64,000 bases of DNA from Limonium bicolor (taxonomy: Eukaryota > Streptophyta > Magnoliopsida > Caryophyllales > Plumbaginaceae), in assembly GCA_023374045.1 (NCBI GenBank), contig CM041777.1, positions 104,486,046-104,550,045 on the forward strand. The letters run 5' to 3'. Positions within the stretch are counted from its first letter, which is position 1. Each line of letters begins with the position of its first letter. The notes beneath the pieces are model-generated. The model searched no databases. It was not told the DNA's origin and worked only from the letters and a program-made list of their open reading frames with translations. The translations under genes and the position numbers were made by a program. This document shows positions 36,272-48,389 of the stretch, in pieces.

Positions 36272-37924
36272 ATGGCAGGCCCCCCACCACCCCCATCAGA
36301 TCAATCGGTCAAGGAACCTAAGCACCCGCAGAGAACGGCTTCTTATGGAGAATCAAATGCAGGGTTGAGCCAAAATGAGGATGAAACACTTAATGGAGGT
36401 CCTGTGAAGTTATCACCATCAGGTATGCCAATTCCGCTTCTATAAAAGGCTATTAAAAAGCGCTCAAGGGTGAAAGTAGATAAAAATATGGTAAGTGAAG
36501 CACTTGCAACTGATGAAGAAATCCAACATATCATTAGTTCATCCGTGTATGATTACTGATGATATTCCGTGAGAAGGAGGATCAAGTGCGCTTCCTACAA
36601 ATGGCAAATGGAATAAGGATACATGGAGTGTTGAGGAGTGGAAGGATGATATGATACAGACTAGCAGAGTGGTAAATATCGCTATACGAAAACTACCACC
36701 GCAAGCAAGGTCCAAAACTTATGTGAAATTGATCCTGGCTAGGTTCAGAGAAGTGATGCTGATAGAAATAGAGATGGAAACACCACTGGCAAGCTTGGAA
36801 GTTTTTGTGTCCATTGAAATATCCATATTCAGAATCATAAACGAAGAGGTTGACGTGCTTTTTAACAATGTAATTACAACTGTAGGAGTCATGGAAGTGT
36901 GGATGAAGGACATGCATGGGTGAAAGGGCAGCATCCCGTAGCAAGACATCAGAGGTTACCGTCGTAGTCCAGGGCGAGACCCAGGAGGCGGGAGGCAGTG
37001 TAAACGACAACCATGTCAAGGGAGTTGTACCATGTAGAAAATGGAGCCACGTAACTACTGCTGTGAAAAGTTATGTGGACTGTAATTATAATCAGGTGAG
37101 AGATATTCATGTGTATAGCAGCACTTTTGTTGTGGATATATGGGGTAGCTTGGTTTTAGTCATGATTGGAAAGTAACAGATCGCATGCATAAATGACGGT
37201 AACATACTCTCCCTTGGTAATCTGCATGAAATGTGGAAAGGATGGGTTGACATGGTAACAGAACTAAAACTATAGTGGAGCTAGTTGAACACATGTCAGA
37301 GTCAGTTAATATTGGGAGGCACCACTTGGAGAATGTGCGGTTCTCAAAAATGGTGGAGAATAATGACTGGAGCATAAGTCCTCCGCCCTCCCCAGACACT
37401 CAAATAGTGATTGATACAAGATTCAAGGAGATTCAAAGTGAAGAAGTTGTGATATCCCTGGTCAGGGTTGATACGCCAGTAATCCCAAACTATGGCTTCC
37501 CATCACCAGAATCTCAACCCGTCAGCATCGGATTGCAAAGCCGCCTGAACTAAGGCTTCCCTACTCCGGTTGACTCTAGCGTGTTACAAGAGATAAAACT
37601 ACAAGTAGTTATCTTGCCTGAAGGTGATAAAAAGCAGAGCTCCAAGCACACAAAACACCGAGTAAAAAGAACATGAGCATGAACCGTAGTCCAATAACAG
37701 AGGCAAATAAATGCTTCAAATATGGCTAACGAATGCGTAGTAATTATCCATACCCTAGCAAGTTGCTAGCCAACATTGATTGCATTCTGTGGCAAAGTGG
37801 GAAGGTATCTCGACCACATAAGATTGGGAAGAAAAAATAATCCGCAAAAGTTGTCAAACGTTCATGAATCCATTTTCACGAGGGAGTAAGATGCTTGTAA
37901 CTAAAAAGAGTATAGTATTATGGC
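36272..37924 (+). pseudogene. Decayed plus-strand TE-like coding stretch, unidentified
   Basis: A 57-codon start (36272-36445) reads MAGPPPPPSDQSVKEPKHP and stops at TAA. Further plus-strand open pieces follow at 36651-36923 and 37275-37553, with an ILWQSGKVSRPHKIG-like piece near 37790-37830. The proline-rich start and broken frames fit an ORF of a decayed LINE or similar element, but no domain is firm enough to name. The copia element is inserted at its right end, with target duplication AGGTA. Confidence 0.3.
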
Positions 37925-37929
37925 AGGTA
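37925..37929. repeat. Target-site duplication AGGTA (left) of copia element
   Basis: AGGTA directly precedes the TGTTAA end of the left LTR and recurs at 59363-59367 after the right LTR, 21.4 kb away. Confidence 0.85.
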
Positions 37930-38130
37930 TGTTAAAGCTCAGAAAACTAGGTTAATTAATAGGAACATTTGTAAAGGAATTGTTGTATTGATTATGTTAA
38001 TGTACTTGTATATATATATATATATATATATAGAATCATAAGAATAGGCTTGTACTAATTACATTGGGCTAAAGATCTATTTCTGTTTTTTTTGGGGCTT
38101 TGTTCCAATGTGGGCCTGTGTACCTTATTA
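37930..38130 (-). repeat. Copia 3' LTR (left copy), 201 bp
   Basis: It aligns throughout with 59176-59362 and starts TGTTAAAGCTC. The other terminus has mutated from CA to TA (CTTATTA against CTCATCA in the right copy). A (TA)n run at 38009-38032 accounts for much of the length difference. Confidence 0.88.
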
Positions 38131-38143
38131 TCCTCCCTTGTCC
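38131..38143 (-). other. Copia polypurine tract
   Basis: The minus strand reads GGACAAGGGAGGA, directly abutting the 3' LTR. This is the expected plus-strand priming site and fixes the element's orientation. Confidence 0.75.
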
Positions 38144-38199
38144 AACACCATCGAAACAGAGATGAGAGCGCAACTTCAAAAAATCGATTCGAGGCTAAG

Positions 38200-40207
38200 A
38201 GTTTTGTGAGGAAATCAGCCAATTGATCGTCTTCATTGATGAATGCGACCGTGAGAGATTTGTTTTGAACTCATTACCGAACGAAATGAAATTCAATTGC
38301 AACGTGTTTTGCTCGAGCATGCAGCACTGGGTTGGCAGCAAGATATGTGGTACCCAGATTGTCACACCAGATTGTGGGAGATCGATGAAGAGGGATGCGC
38401 AAGTCGTGGAACAATTGATGAATCTAGAGTACTTTGCAGGTAGTATTTGCTAACGCCTTGTAGTCTACGTTTGTTGTAGACCTTGCGACTGTTGCTTGTT
38501 TTTTTATTGCCATGAAATTAGGGTAGAGCCAAGATAGACACAATAAGTTGTAGTGCTTCTCCTGTCTGTTTGATCGCTTGCCCACTCAGCATCAGTGTAT
38601 GTTGAGAGATTAAATTTATTTTATGGAGTGATATGGTAGGATAAATGTTTTGTGGAGTTTAGGTCTCTGAGAATTCTTTTTAGTTGCTGCCAATGATAGT
38701 TTTGGGGATCATGCATGGATTGGCAAAGTTTGTTCATAGAATATGTTAGGTCTGGTCGTGTGAGGTTCAAGTACTATAGGGCTCCCAAAATGCTTCTGAA
38801 TTGGGTGGGATTTGAGTAGGTAGTGGTGTCTGGCTTTGCATAGAGAGTGGTTGACATGGGGTTATGATCGGTTTGCCTTAAGACATGTGAGCTTTGGAGA
38901 GAAGTGTGGAAATGTACTTTTGTTGGCTTAGAAATAGTCCCTCAGTGTTTCTGTGTATTTCCATGCCCAGAAAAAATGTAAAGATCCTAAGTCATTGACT
39001 GGAAAATGAACTAAGAGTTTGGAAATGAATTTATCAATCAAGTGAGAAGAGGAACCTGTGATGAGAATATCATCAACATAGACTAGGTAGTATAAAGTTT
39101 CTGTGGGAGAAGTATAAACAAACTGAGAAGTGTGTGACTTGGACCCAGTGAACCCTAGTTGAATTAAGACATCACTTAGCTTTGAAAACTAGGCCTTATG
39201 AGCCTGTTTTAGACCATAGATTGATTTCTGTAAAAGACACACATGGTGAGGAAGAGAGGGGTCATAAAAACCTGGCGGCTGTGTCATATGGATAGTTTCT
39301 TGTAGGTCCCCATATAGAAAAGCATTTGCAATGTCTATTTGCTTGATGTGCCAGTTTTAAGCCATTACAATTGTTAGGACAAGCCTTATAGTGGTTGGCT
39401 TGATCATTGGACTGAATGTCTCGTTGTAATCTATGTCTTTAGTTTGTGTGCACCCTCTTGCCACCAATCGTGCCTTTCTCCTCTCTATTTCACCAGCTGC
39501 ATTTCACTCTATCTTTAATACCCACTTTGCTGTTAGAACATGTGCATCTGGTGGTCTAGGAACTAGTCTCCATATGTGTGTGTCTCTGAGAGCATTGAAT
39601 TCATGCTACATTGCCTCTTGCCAAACTTTGTATTTCTTGGACTCAGTATAACAAGGTTCCTTGGGAATTAGATCAGCTAGGTGAGCTTGAGGCCAGTCTA
39701 CAGTACCATCTGTCCTCATTAGAGGTTTTCTAATGTTGTGTTTGGCTATGGTTTGCATAGGGTGTAGATTTTGAGGTGAAGGGTCTGAGGAGGAGCTAAG
39801 AGAGGGAGTAAAAGTAACTAAGATAGGTGATGGTGATGAAAAAGTAGGTGTTGTGTGAGAGGTTCAGCCAGGTGTACTAGCCGGAGTAGCAGATCTGGGT
39901 AGGCTTGGGGAACCAGGGGAAGGAAGAGATAGGATAGGGTTTGGAACAGAAGGTAGAGTGGAGTTTTGTGGAGTATGAAGGTTGAGAGGTAGGGTTATAG
40001 TTTGTGGAGAAGATGTTTGAGTAGCATACTGTTGTGAGCCAGCATAAGGAAATTTTTCTTCATGAAAGATAACATCCTTGGTGATGTAGGTTTTGAAATT
40101 AGTGCTGTCAAAGCATAGGTACCCCTTGTAGTTAGAAGCATACCCTACAAAATGCATTTTGTAGTTCTGACTGATGTATTTTGTTTGTTTTGTGGTCTGA
40201 GGTTGGG
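38200..40207 (-). pseudogene. Copia pol 3' half: integrase tail, RT, RNase H
   Basis: Read on the minus strand, the open segment 40157-39864 begins MHFVGYASNYKGYLCFD, the post-integrase block shared by copia polyproteins (FLGYS...KGY.C), and ends in a Pro/Ser-rich linker. RT follows with its catalytic YVDD at 39069-39080 within LVYVDDILIT. RNase H has YTDAEWASD near 38606-38563. Several in-frame stops break the RT. It encoded reverse transcription for the host copia element. The integrase core lies 16.7 kb away at 57235-57549 because of the nested insertion. Confidence 0.87.
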
Positions 40208-40212
40208 ATAGC
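40208..40212. repeat. Target-site duplication ATAGC (left) of Tat-like element
   Basis: ATAGC immediately precedes the left LTR and recurs at 56947-56951 immediately after the right LTR. Confidence 0.9.
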
Positions 40213-42233
40213 TGTTATACCTAAAATTTTGACCCTTAGGAAGGGCTAAAGCGCTCAAATGCGAAGACAAGGGCAAAATGGTCAAAATGCACCAAGGCGG
40301 GATTTTCTATTTTCATATGACTTGTTCACTATCTCCAAATAATTCCAAACACCAAAGTCATTATGAATGGTATTTTGTAATTTTCAGATAATATTCATTT
40401 AGGAAATTTAGCTTTTAATTCACATTATAAGCTAATTTCCTTAATAATTAACACATGAAATAGCCTTAAAATGGAAAGAAAAGGTCTCTAAAAATTAAAA
40501 TAAAAATTCCACATGGTTATCATGGCTACATGCAGTAATCAACCTAACAAAAATTTTATTTGGAACCTTAACCCAAAATTCAAAAGAGAAATTCAAACAT
40601 TCTTGTAGTTTTCTCTCTCCTTTGAAAAATACCCAAATAATGTCCAAATGTCATGAAATTTTACCACAAGATAAAGAATGATTTTTAGAGACTAACCCCA
40701 TTGGAATTTCATAATTTCGACTTTCCAATCATAAGTTATGAATTTTGGAAGGAATCAGATTGCAACATTTTTATCTAATCGGTTATTTATCTACATAACC
40801 CGATTCTAACTCTTAAAATTCCTAGAAATCTTCTTTTACCCCTTGTTAAAATTTCAGAATTTTTATCGACCTGTAGCTTATTTTAAAAAATCAGATTCTC
40901 TTAGAGCACAAATTAGGGTTTTAGATAAAAAAAATTGTTTCATCAATTTGGCCATGCACTTTCTATAAAAGGACCTTCCAAAAACGACCTAGGCCAGAAG
41001 AGAACACTCGCAAACGTCATAAAACACAACCACCAACCTTCTCCCCACGTTTTTGCACTCCGACCCACAAATCTATACTGAAACTTGCTGAAATCACCCC
41101 GAAACCTCTAAAAACACAATCTTTCTATCCCAATCAGATTTCCAAACATCAAAAACACAAAAAAACCACAAATATAGAAGAAAAAAGTCCTTAAAAACAT
41201 AAAGAAGAATTAGTGAAAAGCTCAATTCGAAGTCAATCTGGAACCGACAACAACTAAGCTTCGAAAGAATCTCGACGTGAAAGGTCACCTAAATTCAAAG
41301 CTAAAACAGGTTAGAACTCATGTTTTATAACTCTTCTTGACTTCACCAACTCTCTGTTACAACTTGGAATCAAACTGAACTTTTTTGGCTCTTGAATTTG
41401 TGTTTTTCTTCGGCTCTGTCCAATAACTTGTTCATTAAGTTTCACCATTAATTTGAAGTCAAATTGAAAACTTTTGATTACTAACGTGTTTAGAATCTTT
41501 CAGGATACAAACCCATAAAATTTGAGGCAAAATACTGCTGGGAACCACCAGAACACCGCCGTCCGAGGGTAGTCCGTGCCTGCGGCCAGCATGTCCGTGG
41601 CCACGGACACTCCCAGACCGCGACAGGAATTCACTTTTCAAACGTTTTAGGTTTTTTCAAACTATGTCCGGGCCTACGGATACCCTTTCCATGGCCCCGG
41701 ACTTTTTAATTTTTCGCTTTCTTGCAAATTCGACTTTCCTGCATATTTAGGTTAACAAGGGTCCGTGGCCTCGGACATTATGTTCGTGGCTACGGTCAAA
41801 AACAAAATTTGACTTAATTCTGCTTCCAAAACCCTTGTTTAGGTAATTTTAATTTCCACTTTAATTTTATGTCAAAAAAAATCAAAATTACAAAAAAAAA
41901 ACAGAAACATGCACGCTTAGGTAAAACAAACTCGTAAAAAGCCGTAAATAACCTAAGTAGAGGAAAAACGACCTAGGAGGGGTAATGAAAGTAATTTGAA
42001 CCCTAAATAAGTCGAATACCAAGCCCCCGATTCTGAACTCTCCTTTCTTAATTTAATCTAGGTTAAAATTAGGTGGTGACTCTAATTAGGTTCCAGTGAG
42101 CTAACTTAGGACTTAGTAATTAATGTTTTATGACATAGTTATTAAGCTTAGGTTATAAGTGGACCTAAAACCCGACCAGTTCCTAATCAACCCAAATCAA
42201 CATAGGGTAGAGGTTTAAAAATTGAGGCTCACA
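40213..42233 (+). repeat. Tat-like 5' LTR, 2021 bp
   Basis: Direct repeat of 54925-56946. A CTATAAAAGG box at 40973-40982 is the likely promoter and is conserved in the other copy. A cluster of GTCCGTGG/CCACGGAC words at 41560-41820 includes the perfect palindrome GTCCGTGGCCACGGAC at 41593-41608. Confidence 0.9.
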
Positions 42234-42236
42234 GAA

Positions 42237-42254
42237 TGGCGACTCTGCTGGGGA
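42237..42254 (+). other. Primer-binding site of Tat-like element
   Basis: TGGCGACTCTGCTGGGGA lies 3 nt after the 5' LTR. From memory this class is complementary to a tRNA-Arg 3' end and characterises Ogre/Tat elements. Confidence 0.8.
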
Positions 42255-44333
42255 CAAATTCTTAATTTTAATTTGTTTAATTATAAGAAAGAGGGCTTGA
42301 CTCAAAATTGTTTATTTACGGATTTTATTACGATGTTTGTTAACTTTCGTGCGTAATTTGAATTCTTGTACTTTTACATCATATGAGAACGAGGGTCTAT
42401 GCAACCCGATTTCACCCCAGGACCCGCCTTAGGGTCCCCTGTTAGGGACTCACAGTCTCAAACCTTTTAAGGTGATGTGAATAAGTGGGGGAAAAGAGGA
42501 GGATGTCATATAACCATATCTTCTTAATACCTGCGCTTAAGCCCCAAGCATTTTCCTAGCATTGCCCTTACCTAGCCCATTGTTTGGTCATTCAAAGACC
42601 CGACCGTAGATGCACACGTCATGGTGATGTAAGAAAAGTGGGGAAGCCCAAAGAGAATAGCTTGCAAGCCCTATTCCTTTGTGGTAACCTGGGCCCATCC
42701 CCTAAGCACCTCTCCGGATCGATCCATACCCGAATTGGATAAGTGTCAAGTGAGAACATGTTGAACTTGTGTGAGCCTTGTTTGCTTGTATGATCGGCCC
42801 ACTACCAAGCTTAGAAGTTGATGGGGACTTTCCTACATCAACTCATCCTGCCCGAATTTACAGCTTTATTGTTTGCTGCCCAAAATCCCTGTTTGGTTTA
42901 ATATATGAGTCATCTGGGCTTCAGCCGAAAAGTTTAGATTTAGGTGATTTCTCTTTTTGGCCCAATTTGAATTATCAATTTAGTTCTAGGCCCATAAAAA
43001 CAAATCGACTTAAAGTAATCCATAAGACATGAAAATCAATCAAGCCTTTCCATTTCGGCCCAAGACCCATTCTAGTCTAGGCAAACTTTTCATTCGGGCT
43101 TTGACCCAAAATCCTACGTCTGGGTGTCAAATCTTTTAGGCCTAATCAGGACCGTTTGTTTAGGTTTCAGCCCACTTGAATTCAAAATAGTTTGCGTAAC
43201 TCATTCATTCTAGTTTCTGGTCTTAAGGCCCAACAGGAACACCAAATGAATCTTAGACTTCAAAGTTTCTCTCTCGGCCTAGTGGCCCATTCACAGTCCA
43301 TGTAGCTTCCTTCAGCCCGTTCGCTTCACTTCTAGATTAAGGGTATCCAGGCCCGCACATCCGTTCTAGTCTAGGAATCACTCTAGCCCATGTGCCTCAT
43401 TTCTAGCCCAAACAATTTCTGGCCCAAGCGCCACATTCTCAAAACTTTTCGGCCCAAGCGCCACATTCTAAAAACATTCCTCCCCAAGCTCCACTTTGTT
43501 AAAGCATTCCGGCCCAAGCGCCAAGTCATAATTTAGAAATCATCTCGGCCCAAGTGCCACATTCATACAACACTCTGCCCCAAGTGCCACATCCATAAAA
43601 CCTTTTCGGCCCAAGTGCCAATTCACAGCCTATGAATCATTCCAGCCCATGTGTATCAATGTCAATTCATCAAGACCCAAAGGCCCATCCATATTCATTA
43701 AGCTATTCCAGACCATGCACTTCACTCTCAGTTTGGAAAAGATTCAGGCCCAGGTGCCTCATGTACAACTTATAGGGATTCCTAGTTCATACTTTTCACA
43801 GAACCCACTCAGACTCCAAGAAGAAGACGGTCACGGTCATCTTAGCATCATCTCAACAGTCAAAAGCTCAAATCTTCAACATGCCAGCATCAGATGGTTC
43901 GGAAGAGTCCGAATTCAATAAAAATCTAAGGGTTTACATGCATTATACTACATAACTTGTTAAAACATTCATCTTTCAAATGCATCACTCAATGTTTTCA
44001 AAGAAGGGTTGTTTTCAAACCACTAATAAGAAGCATTGATTTTGTTAAATCATCTTCTTTCTCATGTTAAAAAATGAAAGACTTTCTCAAGTATAAATGG
44101 CAAAAACAAAAGAGATTTTGTTTCACACAAGTTTCCTTTGAGAAATATTTCAGGAAATAACCATTTCCTGACAATGGAATGCAAAGAATGGTATTTTGTT
44201 TCCAAAAATTTGAGCATGCCTTGCCAAACACCATAGCTTATCCTAGAACATCCAAACAACCCACGAAGCGGTTCAAAGTTCACATCATGTAAATTTGTTT
44301 TCATAAACCCCAAGTCAATACTGGGGGTAATAT
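42255..44333 (+). other. Tat-like leader, non-coding, rich in GCCCA
   Basis: No domain is encoded. GCCCA, mostly as GGCCCA, occurs at least 17 times between 42780 and 43760, including the ordered array at 43421-43621. No gag start is seen where one would be expected. Confidence 0.6.
43421..43621 (+). repeat. ~30-bp tandem repeat GGCCCAAG(C/T)GCCA, 7 units
   Basis: Units start near 43421, 43451, 43481, 43511, 43547, 43577 and 43608, with spacings 30, 30, 30, 36, 30 and 31. The core is GGCCCAAGCGCCACATTC. More diverged copies (AGCCCATGTGCCTCATT) extend on both sides. Confidence 0.85.
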
Positions 44334-45774
44334 TGATAAGTGTCCAAATGAGCATGTTTTATAGGTGTATTTCATATATTATATTAGCACTTTTCTTGCT
44401 CATTTCTCCACTTTGGTTAGTTTTCCTCTAGTTTATGCTTTATTGATTATCTCACAAATTTATTGGTTAAACATGAGGAAAACCAATCTAGGAGCAAAGT
44501 ACACGAAGAGACGAACGCGTAGGTGAAAACGGGGATCAAATCGGAGCTCAAACGAAGATTTTAGAGGCAAAACAATTTTCGTCCGAACCACCGTCCGGAC
44601 GTACTGGTTCGGATGCGCGCTCCGCGCAGCGTCGACATGTCCGAACCAGCTGGTCCGGACCATGGTCCGGACACACGCAATTTGCCAGCAAAAAAGGAGC
44701 CGTGTGAAGAGATAAAATACCTTATCTCTTCACACGCAATTACCACCGCCTTACCACCCCATTTACCCTATATTTCTCTATAAATACACCTCCAAACCTC
44801 CATTAAATGATATCTCATTCCCCCCCCAAACTTATGCCATTTTCCTTCCATAAAAATACCATAAAACTCTCCAAAAATCATACATCTCATCCACATATTA
44901 TCCACATAAAATCCATACAACACCTCATTCCATAAAAACATTCCATTTCCATACCGTTGTTCTGTCCAACCTCTGCCCAAATATCAGCAGTCAAGATCGT
45001 GGAGCTGAATTAATTATCTTTCTAGATGATTTCTTTTACTTCTTATTCTGTCCTTTTAATGATGTTGGGCTAAGAGGATTTACTCCGGGCAAAGGTTAAT
45101 TTATAGTCTGTTTAATTATGTAATCTATATTTCTACCGGTTAAAATAAATACAGTTTGTTACGATTAAAGTTTATCTCTCACCTTTTTAATAAATTTCAT
45201 CGATTTATTAAAAAGCTCTACTAAATCTGTTTTAATCTGATCGGTGACAAACAGATAGGTTAATTAAGCCGTAAATCTGGAGGAAACTTGTTTTCATCGG
45301 ATAAGTCTCAGATGCATAAATTATTTCTCATATCTAAACCGTCCGTTTACACGTATTTTGCTTGAGTTTTCATCGGACCTTGCATTTTCAGGTAAACGAG
45401 TTCTTAAGAGTTTTCATCGGACCTTAAGAAAATAAGAGGAATTTTGCCAAACAATTATAATTAAACCGGTAGAGATAGCATAATTAATCAGATTATATAA
45501 CCTGAACCCGGAGTCCCGTTTAATTTATCTTCAACTCAGTTAATCTTATCTGTTGTTTCATTTTACAAAAAAGTCAATTAATCCCCCTCTTGTGACAAAG
45601 CTTAGGTACTTAATAATTCACCTTAGTCCCACGGTTCGATATCCGGTCGCTTACACTTTACTATACTACTACGACCGGGATTTGTTTGCAGCCCGACTGT
45701 TATTTTGAGTTTTTAATTTATTTTCTTTTGTTTTAATTACACCAGTTCCAACCACTCACAATATATAGTCTGCA
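44334..45774 (+). repeat. TR-GAG 5' LTR, 1441 bp
   Basis: Near-identical direct repeat of 49868-51314. TATA box CTATAAATAC at 44779-44788. A GC-rich palindromic cluster at 44590-44672 contains the perfect 20-bp palindrome GTCCGGACCATGGTCCGGAC (44653-44672) and a CTGGTTCGGA/TCCGAACCAG stem (44604-44613 with 44640-44649). Confidence 0.93.
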
Positions 45775-45777
45775 AAA

Positions 45778-45795
45778 TGGCGCCGTTGTCGGGGA
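45778..45795 (+). other. Primer-binding site of TR-GAG element
   Basis: TGGCGCCGTTGTCGGGGA lies 3 nt past the 5' LTR. The Athila consensus as I know it is TGGCGCCGTTGCCGGGGA, one base different; the primer is usually given as tRNA-Asp. Confidence 0.85.
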
Positions 45796-45899
45796 CTTGA
45801 TTTAATCTAGTCCCTAAGCCCCGGATAATTCACCTGTTATACTATAATAATCTGTTACTATTAATTGGACACCTGACTTTGGACATCTGACTACGGACA

Positions 45900-46140
45900 T
45901 GTGACTTTTGACATCTAATTACTAACTCTTTATTATATTGTCATTTAATTTCCATTGTCCTTCAAATTTCCAGTATACTAACTTATAATTTCCAGTATAC
46001 TAACTACTAACTTATAATTTCTGTCATTTAATTTTCTGTCATTTAATTTTCTGTCATTTTAATTTCCATTGTCTCTAACTACTAACTTATAATTTCTGTA
46101 CCTAACTACTAACTTATAATTACTGTCAACTAATTCCTAA
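45900..46140 (+). repeat. Short tandem repeats in the gag leader
   Basis: CTAACTACTAACTTATAATTT recurs four times in full or part, and TCTGTCATTTAATTT three times in a row near 46020-46062. The repeats sit in the untranslated leader between the PBS and the gag ATG. Confidence 0.7.
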
Positions 46141-46195
46141 CATTTTTATTTATTCTAACACATAACGAGTTTCTTTTCTCTGTTTTGAGTGGTGA

Positions 46196-48389
46196 ATGCC
46201 TTTTACCAGGTCACATAGCCTCCCAGAAAATATTAATAATCACACGGTTGGTTACAATCCAGAGATCGAGAGAACCTTTCTGCGCACCCTAAGGCAGAGA
46301 CGAACTCAACAAAACATAGCCACCACAGTGATAGAATCTAACCCGGAAGCTGACATGGCATTTTCACCAGCGACAGTCCGAAATATCAACAGGCCGTCTA
46401 ATCAAGGACAACAGCCTGCCATCATCCTTCCCCACCTTACCCCATCCGAATACGATGAGTGGCAAAAGCTAAAGCCATATCATCAAATCCGATGTGTAAA
46501 GGAGTTGGGCATGTTCGATGGCTCCAGTCCTGACGAAGCTCTGTTACATGTTACCAAATTCTTGCAGCATGCCAATAGCCTAACCGCGACAGACGTAGTA
46601 CTTCAGTACGCAAGACTATCACTATTCCCTCACAGCCTGACGGGAAATGCGAGCAAATGGTATCACAGCCTGACACCAAGTACCATTGGTACTTGGGATG
46701 ACATGGCCACCAAGTTCTACGACAAATTCCTGCCCCCGAGCCGAACGTTGGAAATGATTGCTGAAATCTATAATTTCAAGCAACCAGGGTCAGAAAACAT
46801 TTGTGAAACTTGGGACCGTTTCAAAGGATTACTACTTACTTGTCCTCACCATGGTCTGACGAAAGAGCAAGTATCACAATTGTTCTACAAGGGCTTAATT
46901 GGTCCGTGTAAAACAATGGTACTATCCTCTTTAGGTGCTGACATTCTGAAAAAGCCCGACGCACAGTTTCTAAATGGCATAGAATCCCTCTGCGAGGAGA
47001 TCAGAGACTGGGCCACAGGTGGATCAAGAGGCGTACTCCAGGTTTATACCATGTTGGGGAGAGTGACAATAAATTTGACCAGCTGATGAAAAGTCATGAG
47101 CAACTCATGGAGAGTAATGCGCAGCAGGCAACAAAAGTAAGTACTCTGTAGAAAGTGGTTGAGCAGATGGCGATGAACTCCTACCCTCAACAAGTAAAGA
47201 CGATGACTTCTCGTTCATCTACAATCCCTCCAGGCTATGCTCCTCTGTCCCAATCATCTCCTACTATTCTTGTACGCAATGTGGTGGGCCTCATGATTAT
47301 GAACAATGCCCCCAACTACAAAAATTAAAAGAAGTAGAGGAAGCAAACTATCTCACCAACAATTCAGGGTACAGGCAACCTTGGCAACCAAATCTTCGCT
47401 ACTCAAACACCGGAAATATCCAAAACCCACATACACTACAAACATCTCAAAATTACAGACCTCAGACCAATTTTCAAGGAGGCCAGAGGCAGTATCAGCA
47501 ACAACCTTATGGCAATGATGCTTCTTCGAGTCAACCAACTCCACCTCCTTTGAATCCTGAATCTGAAATGTCTCAAATGCAAGAGATGTTTAAGGCAATG
47601 ATGGGTAAGTCCAGAGATACGCAAGAAGAGGTCGCAGCCCTGCGTAAAGACCAAAAAGACTTGCAGTCCCAGATTCAACAACTCCTTACCCAACAAAGGC
47701 CACCAGGTAAATTTCCTTCACAGACCAATCCTAATCCAAAAGAGTATGCAAGTGCAATTTACGTAGTGGACCAGCCCATCACATTAGCTCAAAGGGAGCA
47801 ACAACCCGAGAGTGAAATGGTCCCTGAAGTGGAGCAGCAGGCTGAGGAGGAATACCTCGACATGAACCAACTGAAGCTCTATGCCAAATTAGTTGCGATA
47901 AACGAAATGATGGAAGGTCCACTAGACCTTACATCACAGCAACCAGAGAGCAAACTGGTTCATATAGTGGACGACTTACCTGAGGATTTAAGTTACTCTA
48001 TATTACCACCCTCGTTCGAACCAGAGAAAACGGAATCAAACCTTCTGCTTGAGCTTGAAGACAAGCCATCAGAGGACAACTTCTACTTCAACTTCATGGA
48101 GTCTCCTCCCTCTGAAGTCAATTTCCGTTATTTTCCCTCCTTCTCTGTGCTATATCCAGAAAAAGAGGATAGTTACATCCTCAAAAATGAAGATGAGGAA
48201 ATGCTCGCTCCCGCCAGAATATCCAAACAAACACCAAATTCAACTTCAAGGAGCCATCTCCCTCTGAAGTTGAATTCTATCTGGGCTCTTCCTATGAGCC
48301 TCTTCAAAAAGATGAGGATATATACGTCCTCAAATTTGAGGAGGAGGAGCCATCCAATTTTGATCCTCGCACCAAGGGTCATCCATTAA
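46196..48389 (+). pseudogene. Athila-type gag with acidic C-terminal tail, frameshifted
   Basis: The ATG at 46196 opens 296 codons. Residues ~95-260 hold the retrotrans_gag fold (KELGMFDGSSPDEALLHV, ASKWYHSL, WDDMATKFYDKFLPPSRT, ETWDRFKGLL). The frame then shifts near 47040, hits a TAG at 47149, and shifts again before the zinc knuckle at 47271-47309 (C-x2-C-x3-H-x4-C, reading CTQCGGPHDYEQC). From 47310 the frame stays open to 48389: a Gln/Asn-rich linker, a short coiled-coil-like stretch (MSQMQEMFKAMMGK...QIQQLL), then a long acidic tail with repeated (P)PSEV-F and EKEDSYILK-EDEE-like modules. Athila gag is normally followed by protease; none is visible. Gag packages element RNA into particles. 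The disruptions show this copy is inactive. Confidence 0.88.

Noticed and set aside
36693..37019. 108-codon minus-strand frame
   Set aside because: Antisense to a decayed plus-strand coding stretch; no family resemblance.
38009..38032. (TA)n microsatellite as a separate feature
   Set aside because: Ordinary slippage inside the copia LTR; the other LTR has a shorter run at the same place.
39433..39651. 72-codon plus-strand frame
   Set aside because: Antisense to the copia reverse transcriptase remnant.
43421..43621. CRISPR-like regular repeats
   Set aside because: Units are degenerate and contiguous with no unique spacers, and the context is a plant retrotransposon. The same holds for the arrays at 53322-54795.
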